This document shows, piece after piece, positions 8,151-17,185 of a stretch of DNA of 64,000 bases. The translations under genes were made by a program, and so were the position numbers. A model generated the notes under the pieces. It worked only from the letters and a program-made list of their open reading frames with translations. It was not told the DNA's origin and did no database searches. Positions within the stretch are counted from its first letter, which is position 1; each line of letters opens with the position of its first letter. The stretch lies in NCBI RefSeq assembly GCF_900114655.1, contig NZ_FOTT01000001.1, positions 233,028 to 297,027 of the forward strand, given 5' to 3'. The DNA comes from Candidatus Frackibacter sp. WG13 (GTDB lineage: Bacteria > Bacillota > Halanaerobiia > Halobacteroidales > Acetohalobiaceae).

Positions 8151-11100
8151 CTAACTCGCCAATTCTGATAATTTTAAAGAAACCATTTTAGACACCCCTG
8201 ATTCTTGCATAGAAACTCCATAAAGAGTATCAGCTACTTTCATCGTTCCTTTGCGATGTGTAATTAAAATGAATTGGGCAATTGAAGCAAATTCCTTTAA
8301 AAATTCAGCAAAATGATCCACATTAGCCTCATCTAACGGTGCATCAATCTCATCGAGAATATAGAATGGACTAGGATTCACTTTTAAAAGTGCAAATATC
8401 AAGGCAATTGCTGTTAATGCTTTCTCTCCTCCGGACATTAACGAAAGCTTTTGTAATTTCTTGCCTGGTGGCTGAGCATTAATTTCAATCCCTGTCTCTA
8501 ACAGATCATCAGGTTCATCTAATAATAGCTCAGCTTGTCCACCTCTAAATAGATCTGTAAATATATCTTCAAACTCAACCTTTATCTTTCTAAAGGCATC
8601 TTCAAACTTCTTTTGCATCGTTTCATTCATCTCTTCAATTACTTCTGTCAATGATTCTTTCGCCTCTATTAAGTCTGTATATTGTTCTTGCATAAAATCA
8701 AATCGTTCTTTAAGTGTTGCATATTCCTCAATCGCACCTAGATTTACATGTCCTAATTTATTAATCTTCTTCTTTAATTGATCAATTCTAGTCTCTACTT
8801 CCTCATAACTATCTATTGATTCTCTCTCTTTTATTCTTTCTTCAACTTCTACTTCGTAATTTTCTATTAACTTATCAGATATATTCTCTAACTTAACTTC
8901 TAGCTGAGCTTCTTTAACTTCATAATCATTTAACTCGGCCTGAACTTCATTTAACTCTTTACGAATCCCTTTCGAGTCTTGTTGTAATTGATTAATTTCA
9001 GCTGATAATCCTGTCCTATCTTCCTGTAAAGTATTTAACTTTTCTTCCAATCTATCTTTCTGCTGATACATTTCTTCCTTTTGAGATACTAAATTAGTTT
9101 TTTGATCAGCTAAATTATCTTTCCTTCTAGTTAGTTTCTTAATCTCATCTTCTTTCTGATTAATACTAGTTTTAGCCTGCTGAATATTATTCTTAATTCT
9201 TTCTCCCTCTTGCTCTAAATTTAGCTTTTCTTGCTTAATTGTCGCTATTTTAACCTTTAAATCAGTAATCTCTTGATTATAATCCTCTTTTTTAATTTCA
9301 ATCTCTTTAATTTTTTCATCAATCGAAGCAATAGTGCCCTCAATACTTTGGTTTCCATTAGTTAAGAATGAAACCTCTTTTTTAACATTCTCCTCATCTC
9401 TTTTTAGACCTTCTAGTTCTTTCCTCAAAGCCTTCAAATACTTATTTAATTGCGATTTAATAGTTTCTAATCTTGATATCTCTCTTTCTAATTGTTGATA
9501 ATCTTTTCTTTTACCTGTTAAATCTAAATCTAATTTATGGATTAAATCCTCTTCTCCCTTAATCTCTTCTTCAAGAACAACTAATCTATTTCTAACATCA
9601 ATACCCTTATCTTCAATCTTATTTAACTTCAAGTCAGCTTCTTGGACTTTTTCAGCTAACTCTTCTATCTGGCGACCACGACTTAATAGATTGGCATTAT
9701 TATTATGTGAGCTACCCCCGGTCATTGAACCACCAGGATTAATAACTTCTCCTTCTAAAGTGACTACTTTTACTCTCTGATTAGTCTTTCTAGAGATAGC
9801 AATTGCTGAATCAATATCACTAGCAATTATTATTCTTCCTAATAAGTTCTTAACCACCGGGTCAAACTTATCTTTGTATTCGATAATCTCTGCTGCTGTG
9901 CCTAAAGCTCCTGAATTATTTAGTGCTTTTGCTTCACTCTTTCTCAAATCGCGGGGAGTTACTAAGTTTAAAGGTAAGAATGTAGCTCGTCCAGCTTTAT
10001 TCTTTTTAAGATAATTAATTGATTTCTTAGCATCTACCTCTTGGTCTACAACGATATTCTGCAATCTACTACCTAAAGCCACCTCAATAGCTGTTTCAAA
10101 CTTTTTAGGCACTGTCAATAATTCAGCTACCACCCCATAGACCTTAGCAAACTCCGGATTATCTTTATGATACTGCAAGAGCCTCTTAACTCCTCTATAA
10201 TATCCTTGGTATTTCTCTTGCATACCTTTTAACACATCTAATTTAGATTGATAATTATTCTGTTTTGCCTTTAATTGATTATACTTTTCTTGTAAACCTT
10301 GTAATTTCTCTTGCAAATTAGTTCGCTCTTCTTCCTTATCCTTAACCTCTCTTTTCTTAGCTTTAAATTCCCGTTTAGTAGTTAGAATCTCTTCTTCAAC
10401 TTCTGTTAATTCTTCTTTAAGGTTATTTAGAGTTAAATTGGTCTCTTCTTTTTTATCTTCTTTTTCTATTATTTCTTCTTTTATATCTTCAATCTGTCGT
10501 TTAATATTTTCTAACTGATTACGTTGTTTATTAATTTGATTTAACTGTTCAATCATACTCTCTTTAGCGTCATCTTTACTGCCCTCTTTTTTCTTCAAGT
10601 CACTAATTATTGTCGCTAATTCCTCTTCTTTAGCCTGCAAATAACTCTGCTGTTCTGTTAATTCTGTTTCAATCTTAGTTAATTTTTCTTCTTTTTTCTC
10701 TTTCTCCCCTTTTAAGTCTTCTATCTTTCCTTCTAAACCATCTATTTCCTGCGCTAATTGTTTTAAACGATAATCAGCATTATTACGTTTTTCTTTTAAA
10801 ATCTGAATTTTATTATTTATTCTCTCTATCTGACTTTCGGATTGATACTTCTTATCTTTATTATGACTGATAGCTTCTATTATTTGGTCTAACTCCATAT
10901 TTAATTTTTCTATTTTCGAATCATACTTAACTACCTGCGTCTTAATTTGATTTGCTTTCTTATCTAATTCACTTCGTTTCTTGCCAACCTCAATCCTATT
11001 ACTATCCATCTCACTATATCTATTTAAAAGCAAGTTAACTTCTAAATTTTCTAATTCAGTATAGTACTCTTCATATTCCTCTGCCTTTTTAGCTTCTTTC

Positions 11101-11717
11101 TTTAAAGGGCCAACCTGTTTTTCTAACTCTCCAATAATATCAGTAATTCTTTGTAAGTTATGTTCTGTTTCTTCTAATTTCTTAGTTGCTTTCTCCTTAC
11201 GTTTCTTATGCTTAGTAATGCCTGCTGCTTCTTCAAATAGTTCTCTTCGTTCAGTCGATTTGCTACTTAAAATACTATCTACCTTACCTTGACCGATAAT
11301 TGAATATGCTTCTTTCCCCATACCAGTACCCATAATCAACTCTTCTATATCTTTTAAACGACAGATTGAATTATTAATTAAGTAGTCACTCTCTCCTGAC
11401 CGAGACACTCGTCTTCCAATCGTTACTTCATTATAATCTATAGGTAATTTCCCATCACTATTATCTAAGGTTAATTTCACCTCTGCAATTCCCAAAGGCT
11501 TCCGTTGACCACTACCCGCAAAAATAACATCTTCCATCTTACTTCCTCGTAATGACTTAGCACTCTGTTCACCTAAGACCCATCTAATAGCATCAGCAAT
11601 ATTACTCTTCCCGCTGCCATTAGGACCTAAAATTGCTGTAATATCTGATTCAAGTTCTAATTCTATCTCATTAGCAAACGATTTAAAACCATGCATCTCG
11701 ATCTTCTTTAGATACAA
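8151..11717 (-). CDS. smc: Chromosome segregation protein SMC
   Basis: Condensin ATPase of 1188 residues. Walker A GPNGSGKSNIADAIRW is at the N-terminus; two long coiled coils (about 170-500 and 680-1000) flank the hinge around 520-660 (GYYRGVKRLLQ, GGSMTGG); the C-terminus has the ABC signature LMSGGEKALTAIALIFA and Walker B PFYILDEIDAPLDEANV. Start TTG with AGGAGGGC upstream. Its kleisin partners scpA and scpB are also in this window at 20.4-21.7 kb. The JAMM-like gene and ftsY follow. Confidence 0.98.
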   Translation of the reverse strand: MYLKKIEMHGFKSFANEIELELESDITAILGPNGSGKSNIADAIRWVLGEQSAKSLRGSKMEDVIFAGSGQRKPLGIAEVKLTLDNSDGKLPIDYNEVTIGRRVSRSGESDYLINNSICRLKDIEELIMGTGMGKEAYSIIGQGKVDSILSSKSTERRELFEEAAGITKHKKRKEKATKKLEETEHNLQRITDIIGELEKQVGPLKKEAKKAEEYEEYYTELENLEVNLLLNRYSEMDSNRIEVGKKRSELDKKANQIKTQVVKYDSKIEKLNMELDQIIEAISHNKDKKYQSESQIERINNKIQILKEKRNNADYRLKQLAQEIDGLEGKIEDLKGEKEKKEEKLTKIETELTEQQSYLQAKEEELATIISDLKKKEGSKDDAKESMIEQLNQINKQRNQLENIKRQIEDIKEEIIEKEDKKEETNLTLNNLKEELTEVEEEILTTKREFKAKKREVKDKEEERTNLQEKLQGLQEKYNQLKAKQNNYQSKLDVLKGMQEKYQGYYRGVKRLLQYHKDNPEFAKVYGVVAELLTVPKKFETAIEVALGSRLQNIVVDQEVDAKKSINYLKKNKAGRATFLPLNLVTPRDLRKSEAKALNNSGALGTAAEIIEYKDKFDPVVKNLLGRIIIASDIDSAIAISRKTNQRVKVVTLEGEVINPGGSMTGGSSHNNNANLLSRGRQIEELAEKVQEADLKLNKIEDKGIDVRNRLVVLEEEIKGEEDLIHKLDLDLTGKRKDYQQLEREISRLETIKSQLNKYLKALRKELEGLKRDEENVKKEVSFLTNGNQSIEGTIASIDEKIKEIEIKKEDYNQEITDLKVKIATIKQEKLNLEQEGERIKNNIQQAKTSINQKEDEIKKLTRRKDNLADQKTNLVSQKEEMYQQKDRLEEKLNTLQEDRTGLSAEINQLQQDSKGIRKELNEVQAELNDYEVKEAQLEVKLENISDKLIENYEVEVEERIKERESIDSYEEVETRIDQLKKKINKLGHVNLGAIEEYATLKERFDFMQEQYTDLIEAKESLTEVIEEMNETMQKKFEDAFRKIKVEFEDIFTDLFRGGQAELLLDEPDDLLETGIEINAQPPGKKLQKLSLMSGGEKALTAIALIFALLKVNPSPFYILDEIDAPLDEANVDHFAEFLKEFASIAQFILITHRKGTMKVADTLYGVSMQESGVSKMVSLKLSELAS

Positions 11718-11806
11718 TTATAGCCCTCCTTACCAAACTAAACCCTTGTTCTAAATAGCACTAAGTATTATTTTATCATAAATTAAAGAAAAAAGAAATA
11801 GCTACA

Positions 11807-11846
11807 AATCAACAAAACAAAACCTACTCAATAGGTCTGAGTAGGT
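11807..11846 (-). terminator. Intrinsic terminator after spoVS
   Basis: Minus-strand ACCTACTCA (11838-11846) pairs with TGAGTAGGT (11822-11830), seven-base loop, followed by TTTTGTTTTGTTG. It ends spoVS transcription before smc. Confidence 0.88.
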
Positions 11847-11871
11847 CAACTAAATACTAATCTATTAAATT

Positions 11872-12132
11872 TTATCTTGGTTCTACATAGAATTTAATGG
11901 CAGTTCTTTCTTCACCATTAATCTCTACTTCTGAAAATGCTGGGACAGAAACTAAATCTATCCCACTAGGTGCCATAAACCCTCGTGCAATCGCAATCGC
12001 TTTAACTGCCTGGTTGACTGCTCCTGCGCCTATTGCCTGTAATTCAGCCTTATCTTCAGCTCTTAATACCGCTGCTAAAGCACCAGCAACTGACTTTGGT
12101 TTTGAATTAGATGCTATCTTTAGTACTTCCAT
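11872..12132 (-). CDS. spoVS: Stage V sporulation protein S
   Basis: SpoVS is a small (86 residue) Alba-like protein needed for spore coat assembly and mother-cell dehydration steps in Bacillus. The sequence MEVLKIASNSKPKSVAGALA, GAGAVNQAVKAIAIARG and the C-terminal AIKFYVEPR are near-diagnostic. GGAGGAG precedes the ATG. It is a single-gene unit with a sigma-H-like promoter (12208-12234), as in Bacillus where spoVS is sigma-H dependent, and a strong terminator. Confidence 0.97.
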   Translation of the reverse strand: MEVLKIASNSKPKSVAGALAAVLRAEDKAELQAIGAGAVNQAVKAIAIARGFMAPSGIDLVSVPAFSEVEINGEERTAIKFYVEPR

Positions 12133-12207
12133 CTTTCTCCTCCTTTTGTTTTCAAATTTGATTTCATCTTCTTTACTACTATGTATAGTTCATCTGATAC
12201 TTATATT

Positions 12208-12234
12208 ATTCATTAAAAGTAAAAAAAAGCCTTC
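12208..12234 (-). promoter_or_regulatory. Sigma-H-like promoter of spoVS
   Basis: Minus-strand GAAGGCTTT, 11-base spacer, AATGAAT. Compared with the sigma-H consensus RNAGGAWWW-N11/13-RNNGAAT there is one mismatch (C for A in AGGA). It lies about 76 bases before spoVS. Confidence 0.55.
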
Positions 12235-12247
12235 TTTTTACAAAGAT

Positions 12248-13162
12248 TTAAATTAATACTTCTAACCCTAAACTTATAGCATGAATAATAATAACTAAGA
12301 TTAAACCTTTTTCATACTTGCTAATCTGAGCTATATCGTCGTAATCAGTTATTAAAACAATAGTTATCAATATCATCCCTATAACAAATGAAACCAAGAA
12401 GATTGAATCAATATAAAGATAACCTATTAAAGCGAGTATAGAACTTAAACTAAAATAAATTAATGCTGGCCAACTAAGAGCCTTAGTCCCATAATTATCT
12501 TTAACCCAAACTACTGTTGTAACCTTAGGAGGTGTTGCCTCTTTATCAGCAGAAACATCTGGTACATGATGGTGCATTAAAAGGGCAATCGCAAATAAAC
12601 TATGAATGATAGCTGACCATAAAACAATTAAATTTATCTCTTCAGTCAAAAGATAATAGGTGGCCACTGTAGCCATTACTAAACCAGGCCAGGCGGCTAA
12701 CCACTCACCTAAGAACGGTCGGTAAGCAAATAAGAATGGAGACTTAGTATAAGTATAAGCAGACCAGACTCCAACCACCAAAAAAAGCAAAACAATTAAT
12801 CCTTTATAATATATTAAAAGGCCACTAAAGATTACAGCTAAGAATAATCCTTTATCTCCAAAGTCTAGCAACTCCTTAGGTGCTAACAAACTATTAGTCA
12901 AGACCCCAGAACCACCTGATAGAATCCCAGGACTATTCAGATCAGTCCCTGAATCCCAATCATACCAATCGTTATACGCATGAGAGACTACCCCATGTAA
13001 AAGCAACGGAATTAAAGCAATCAAAGTAGCAATCCCAAAGTTATATAATGTAATTTCAATCTTTGCTAAAGCCATTAAAATACCGATAATCACACTACTA
13101 CCTGCCCAGGATAAAGTAGGTTGCCACCTGAATACCTGCCAAAAAATCCTTAACTTCTGCAT
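12248..13162 (-). CDS. UbiA-family prenyltransferase
   Basis: Integral membrane protein with eight or nine predicted helices. The first aspartate-rich motif is NDWYDWDSGTD and the second DVSADKEATPPKVTT, the positions used by UbiA enzymes to bind Mg2+ and the prenyl diphosphate. Members attach an isoprenoid tail to an aromatic acceptor (MenA, UbiA) or to glycerol phosphate; the acceptor cannot be told here. A menaquinone role would fit the presence of nitric oxide reductase in the window, but no other men gene is nearby. Start ATG after AAGGAGGTAAT; single gene, not tightly linked to its neighbours. Confidence 0.85.
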   Translation of the reverse strand: MQKLRIFWQVFRWQPTLSWAGSSVIIGILMALAKIEITLYNFGIATLIALIPLLLHGVVSHAYNDWYDWDSGTDLNSPGILSGGSGVLTNSLLAPKELLDFGDKGLFLAVIFSGLLIYYKGLIVLLFLVVGVWSAYTYTKSPFLFAYRPFLGEWLAAWPGLVMATVATYYLLTEEINLIVLWSAIIHSLFAIALLMHHHVPDVSADKEATPPKVTTVVWVKDNYGTKALSWPALIYFSLSSILALIGYLYIDSIFLVSFVIGMILITIVLITDYDDIAQISKYEKGLILVIIIHAISLGLEVLI

Positions 13163-13252
13163 CTTATATTACCTCCTTGCTAGTAGTATTAGCCTATTAG
13201 CAAGAAAATAATAATTTGATTTAATAATACCTTTACGACAGATAGACCATTC

Positions 13253-14278
13253 TTATACCATTCTTACATCATTATTAATACTTATTTCTCGCAACTGCAA
13301 ATTATTATCTATTTTAACCTTTATCTCTACTTCATATTTTTCTTGGAGTAATTTTAGATTACTATTCTTCTGCCCTCTTACTGTAGAGCTAAAACGCGGA
13401 TTAACTTTTAAAATTAACTCGTCACTTTCAATCTCATCTCCTAAAAAATCAATAATGCTCTCCAAAACTAATCTAGATTCAACCAGCTGACGAAAAGCAG
13501 GGTGAAACGGTCCAGCAATAACTGCTTCTTTATTCACTCCATCTGATGGCTGTAAGCCTAAACTAATTACTGGGGTCTGATGTTGACGAAATAACTTTAA
13601 CTCTTCTTTACATATCTCTACTGCTTCCTCTAAGCTTAAAGGGGTGAATTTATCTTTCTTATATAATTTACTTAAATATGTATCCTTAATTACTAATGTA
13701 GGATAGATTCTAACTAAATCAGGACCCAATTCGACTGTCTTTTGGGCACTATAAAGCATACTTTCCCAGTCTGATTCCGGTAGACCAGGCATTAACTGAA
13801 TTCCTAATTTAAACTGATTCTTTCGAATTAATTTACTAGCTCTAATTACATCTTCAACTGTATGGCCACGATAAGCAGCCTCTAATACTTTCGGCACTAA
13901 AGATTGGACCCCTAGCTCTATAACTTCTACATTATATTTACTTAAGTTATCTAAAATTGTTTGGTCAATATAATCCGGTCTAGTCGATAGGCGCAGATTA
14001 TCTACTACACCTTCTTCACAATATTTATAAGCTACTGATAATAATTCACTCTGTCTTTTAATATCCAAGCCAGTAAAACTACCGCCATAGAAAGCAACCT
14101 CTATCTTACTATTATTATGATCCATGGTGTTTAAGTATTCTTTAATTATCTGCTCAGCCTTCTTAGGAGTCATCATCTCTTGTAAACCCGTAATCTCTCG
14201 TTGATTACAAAAGACACAATCATGCGGACAGCCGGCATGGGGAACAAAGATAGGAATAATATAATGTCTTTTACTCAT
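13253..14278 (-). CDS. Elp3-like radical SAM protein
   Basis: Radical SAM enzyme with the cluster motif CPHDCVFCNQ (CxxxCxxC) near residue 17-25, the GGSFTG glycine-rich SAM motif, LRLSTRPDYID and ELGVQS. These resemble the Elp3/TIGR01212 radical SAM group without the acetyltransferase domain. Length 341 with a C-terminal radical-SAM-associated region (SLGLQPSDGVNKE, GPFHPAFRQLV). In clostridia this gene is often encoded near rnc-smc. The substrate is not known. It lies 12 bases after rluB in the same operon. Confidence 0.85.
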   Translation of the reverse strand: MSKRHYIIPIFVPHAGCPHDCVFCNQREITGLQEMMTPKKAEQIIKEYLNTMDHNNSKIEVAFYGGSFTGLDIKRQSELLSVAYKYCEEGVVDNLRLSTRPDYIDQTILDNLSKYNVEVIELGVQSLVPKVLEAAYRGHTVEDVIRASKLIRKNQFKLGIQLMPGLPESDWESMLYSAQKTVELGPDLVRIYPTLVIKDTYLSKLYKKDKFTPLSLEEAVEICKEELKLFRQHQTPVISLGLQPSDGVNKEAVIAGPFHPAFRQLVESRLVLESIIDFLGDEIESDELILKVNPRFSSTVRGQKNSNLKLLQEKYEVEIKVKIDNNLQLREISINNDVRMV

Positions 14279-14289
14279 TACTACTTCAC

Positions 14290-15033
14290 CTACTTGCTTT
14301 CATTGTCTGCAACTTCCTTCTCTATCTCCTTTAATTCTCTAACCTCATCTTTATTCAGATGTCTATAACGCCCTTCAGGAACTCCTTCTAAATCTAAAGG
14401 ACCAAAATTAGTTCGTTTTAACTCTTGAACCGGATGACCTACAGACTTCCACATTCTTTTAACTTGATGCTTTCTACCTTCATGAATTGTAAGTGATACA
14501 ATCGCCCTATCACCTAAATCAGCTACTACTTTGGCCTCTGCTGGTGCAGTCCAACCATCCTTTAATTTAATTCCTCTCTCTAAAGCCTCAATCGTATTTG
14601 GATTAGGAGTCCCTTCTACTGTAGCCATATAGGTTTTTGCTACTTCATGGCTCGGATGAGTTAAAGCATAAGTTAAATCACCATCATTAGTTAATAATAA
14701 AAGTCCCTTTGTATCCCTATCCAATCTTCCTACTGGATGAACAGTCTGTTTTACATCTGTTATAAGTTCCATAACCGTCGCTCGATTTCGTGGGTCATTT
14801 ACAGTAGTTATAAACCCTTGTGGCTTATTTAAAAGAAGATAGACTAATCTTTCCTTTTCAATCTCCTTTCCATCGACTACAATCGTATCTTTTTGTGGGT
14901 TAACCTTAGTTCCTAGCTCAGTAACTACTTTGCCATTAACCTTAACTCTACCATTAGCAATAATCTCTTCACTCTTTCTACGAGACGCAACCCCTGCCCT
15001 AGCCATTACTTTCTGTAATCTTTCTTTTGCCAT
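14290..15033 (-). CDS. rluB: 23S rRNA pseudouridine synthase RluB type
   Basis: RsuA/RluB-family enzyme: an N-terminal S4 RNA-binding domain (RLQKVMARAGVASRRKSEEI) followed by the catalytic domain with PVGRLDRDTKGLLLLTNDG, whose Asp is the nucleophile, then HPSHEVAKTY and EGRKHQVKRM. It isomerises U2605-region uridine in 23S rRNA in characterised members. The ATG at 15033 follows GAGGTGG at five bases, so the three extra codons in frame are not used. Its 5' UTR carries a repeat shared with 34503-34552. Confidence 0.94.
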   Translation of the reverse strand: MAKERLQKVMARAGVASRRKSEEIIANGRVKVNGKVVTELGTKVNPQKDTIVVDGKEIEKERLVYLLLNKPQGFITTVNDPRNRATVMELITDVKQTVHPVGRLDRDTKGLLLLTNDGDLTYALTHPSHEVAKTYMATVEGTPNPNTIEALERGIKLKDGWTAPAEAKVVADLGDRAIVSLTIHEGRKHQVKRMWKSVGHPVQELKRTNFGPLDLEGVPEGRYRHLNKDEVRELKEIEKEVADNESK

Positions 15034-15038
15034 TACTA

Positions 15039-15090
15039 CCACCTCAATTATAATTGTTATCTAAAGTTCTTGCATAATCAATTGATTATA
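15039..15090. repeat. Dispersed intergenic repeat, copy A
   Basis: This ~50-base stretch in the rluB leader matches 34503-34552 at roughly 42 of 49 positions: both begin CACCTCAATTATAATTGT and end TTGyATAATCAATTrAT. The end includes the palindrome ATAATCAATTGATTAT, also the core of the palindrome at 37960-37989. Confidence 0.65.
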
Positions 15091-15190
15091 CTCTAAAGCC
15101 ATTATTACCTTCTTCTCTACTTTAATTCCTTAATTCTATCTAAACTCCTTTTTAAGATTAGATTTAATAACTCTAATAAAGCATTTTGTA

Positions 15191-16615
15191 TTATGGAATG
15201 CTTTTTTTAAACAATAGATTACTTATTAAATCCCAACCAATAATTATTGCTCCACCAGCAAAAATTAAGCCTCCTAATGTTCTTCCTATCATATAAGGAA
15301 CTAATAATTCTCTAACTTTTGTAAATTCAATCCCTACATATCTAAGTAAATATGATTGTATAACTCCTGCTACAAAGAGTGAAATACCCATTAAAGCTAA
15401 GCCACTATTTAGTAACCAAAATGCGATATTCCCTTTCTTCATACTTAAATTTTTAGTTCTTTGCCATTGAGGTAAGATAAAATAGAATAATGTTAGAGTC
15501 AAAAAGCCATATGTCCCAAATAAAGCTAGATGTCCATGAAGTGAAACCATCTCTGTGCCATGTGTATATTGGTTGATACTAGGCCAGGTCATAATAAATC
15601 CTAAAATACCTGCTCCAACTAAGTTCCACAAGACCGTTGCCCATAAATATTTAAAAGTTAGGTCATTAGTTGTCTTCATATTCTGTCGCTTGACACTCTT
15701 AAACGCCGTATAAACCAAGAAAAAGACAGGAACTATCTGTAAAGCACCAAATATCATTCCTATATATAGCCACCAATGAGGAGCTCCAATCCAAAAATAA
15801 TGATGCCCCACTCCTAAGAAACCAGTTAAAATTACTAAAAAAACTTCTACATAATACCAACGCTCTACCGTTTTTCGTTCAACTCCAGTCATCATTAATA
15901 AGATTGATGCAATCACGGAAGCAATTATTAATTCTAATGTGCTTTCTACCCAAATGTGTACTGTCCAGAATTTAAAAAATTCATCCATAGCTATATTTTT
16001 GTATGTTAACATACTAGGGATATACATAATAATAGAAAAAAAGACTCCTACAACTAGTCCAATCATAGTAGGGTGCCATTCAGTAATCTTTCGTTTTAAT
16101 AATGTTAATAAGATATTTATAAAGAATATAATTAAAGATAAGGCTATCAATATCTTAAATGGTAATAATGCTTCTAAATACTCACGCCCAGTAGTAAAAC
16201 CTAAAGATAGACTACCATAAATTAATAATAAGGTTACTATCGTTAACCAGAATTGTATATTAGCTATCTTAATATTTGTGTCATACCCAACTTCTTCTGG
16301 TATTATATAATACACTCCACCAATTATCCCTAATAAAGGCCAAAAAACACTTAGATTAATATGAAATGCTCTACCAGAATTGAAGGGAATAGGCGCCGGC
16401 AAATCAGGGATAATAAATTCAATTGACGCTCCAGAAGCTAAGAAGACTTGGAAGGTAAACATTAAGATAGCAGCAATTAAGAACTTGAAACTCACTCTCT
16501 GTGATTCATATTCAATAGTCTTTATCTTAGATTGTTCACTTTCACTTCTTTTTTTATTATTATTTGTAGACCAAAAGGGAACTATCTGTTTAACTATATC
16601 AAAGAATCTGCCCAT
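15191..16615 (-). CDS. norB: Cytochrome-c-type nitric oxide reductase large subunit NorB
   Basis: Heme-copper family protein of 474 residues with about 12 membrane helices that would reduce NO to N2O. Histidine ligands are all visible: His85 and His362 region (FHINLS, LHGHLALFGTYG) for low-spin heme b and heme b3, His220 (HIWVESTLELI) and His271/His272 (GVGHHYFWIGAPHWW) for the FeB site. Glu224 and Glu228 correspond to the conserved cNOR glutamates. The third glutamate, in the ALExxP motif of Pseudomonas NorB, is Gln293 here (ALQIVP). The first 40 residues are a hydrophilic extension. It follows norC by 14 bases. Confidence 0.92.
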   Translation of the reverse strand: MGRFFDIVKQIVPFWSTNNNKKRSESEQSKIKTIEYESQRVSFKFLIAAILMFTFQVFLASGASIEFIIPDLPAPIPFNSGRAFHINLSVFWPLLGIIGGVYYIIPEEVGYDTNIKIANIQFWLTIVTLLLIYGSLSLGFTTGREYLEALLPFKILIALSLIIFFINILLTLLKRKITEWHPTMIGLVVGVFFSIIMYIPSMLTYKNIAMDEFFKFWTVHIWVESTLELIIASVIASILLMMTGVERKTVERWYYVEVFLVILTGFLGVGHHYFWIGAPHWWLYIGMIFGALQIVPVFFLVYTAFKSVKRQNMKTTNDLTFKYLWATVLWNLVGAGILGFIMTWPSINQYTHGTEMVSLHGHLALFGTYGFLTLTLFYFILPQWQRTKNLSMKKGNIAFWLLNSGLALMGISLFVAGVIQSYLLRYVGIEFTKVRELLVPYMIGRTLGGLIFAGGAIIIGWDLISNLLFKKSIP

Positions 16616-16630
16616 ACTCTATCACCTTCT

Positions 16631-17044
16631 TTACTTTAAATTATAATCTCTTAATTTAGGTTCCAATAAAGTTTTAGGTGGCCAACCATTAGTATCAATC
16701 TTATTCACAAAACGTAAAAAAGCAATCATATCTTTAGTCTCACCTTCTGAAAGCCCAGGATGTCTTTTAGTTCTATTCGGCGGCATCGCTGGTCTTTTTT
16801 TAAAGAACTTTTTAATCCATTCTGCATTTCGATTACTCATCGTTTTGGTTAGATCAGAAGCTAAATAAGCGCCATTCCCAAAGATCGTATGACAATCAAC
16901 ACACCCATTTTTATGCCAAACTTTCTTTCCTGCTAAATACCTCTTGTTTAAATCTGGAGTCTTAAGATTATTAACCGTTACATATGTAATATAACTGAAC
17001 GAAACTAAAGTAACTACTACTAAAAATGTAATTAAATATTTCAT
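16631..17044 (-). CDS. norC: Nitric oxide reductase cytochrome c subunit NorC
   Basis: Small membrane-anchored c-type cytochrome that passes electrons to NorB. One N-terminal transmembrane helix, then heme motif CVDCH followed by TIFGNGAYLASDLT as in proteobacterial NorC, a likely axial Met in RPAMPPNR and the C-terminal INxxGWPP-like DTNGWPP. The ATG at 17044 follows AGGTGA at five bases; the GTG three codons upstream overlaps that site. A covalently bound heme implies a cytochrome c maturation system elsewhere in the genome. Confidence 0.92.
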   Translation of the reverse strand: MKYLITFLVVVTLVSFSYITYVTVNNLKTPDLNKRYLAGKKVWHKNGCVDCHTIFGNGAYLASDLTKTMSNRNAEWIKKFFKKRPAMPPNRTKRHPGLSEGETKDMIAFLRFVNKIDTNGWPPKTLLEPKLRDYNLK

Positions 17045-17185
17045 TATACTCACCTACTTCTTAATTGAATAATACTATTGCTTATCTTATCCTGCTTTTA
17101 AAATTTAAATTCATTTTCTAGAAGATTCAAAATTGATTTTTTCGATTAAATAGAATAAAATATAATTAAGAGAGGTGATTTGCAA

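Noticed and set aside
15179..15210. Hairpin AAAGCATT/AATGCTTT with T-run on the plus strand
   Set aside because: A good terminator only for the plus strand, where no gene is upstream; on the minus strand it overlaps the norB stop and lacks a T-run.
17078..17096. GCAGGATAA upstream of norC as another sigma-H promoter
   Set aside because: No GAAT-type -10 lies at 11-13 bases, so it fits only half the consensus.
17128..17150. FNR/DNR-like TTGAT half-site between norC and the siroheme gene
   Set aside because: TTGAT-N4 is not followed by ATCAA, so no complete site is present.
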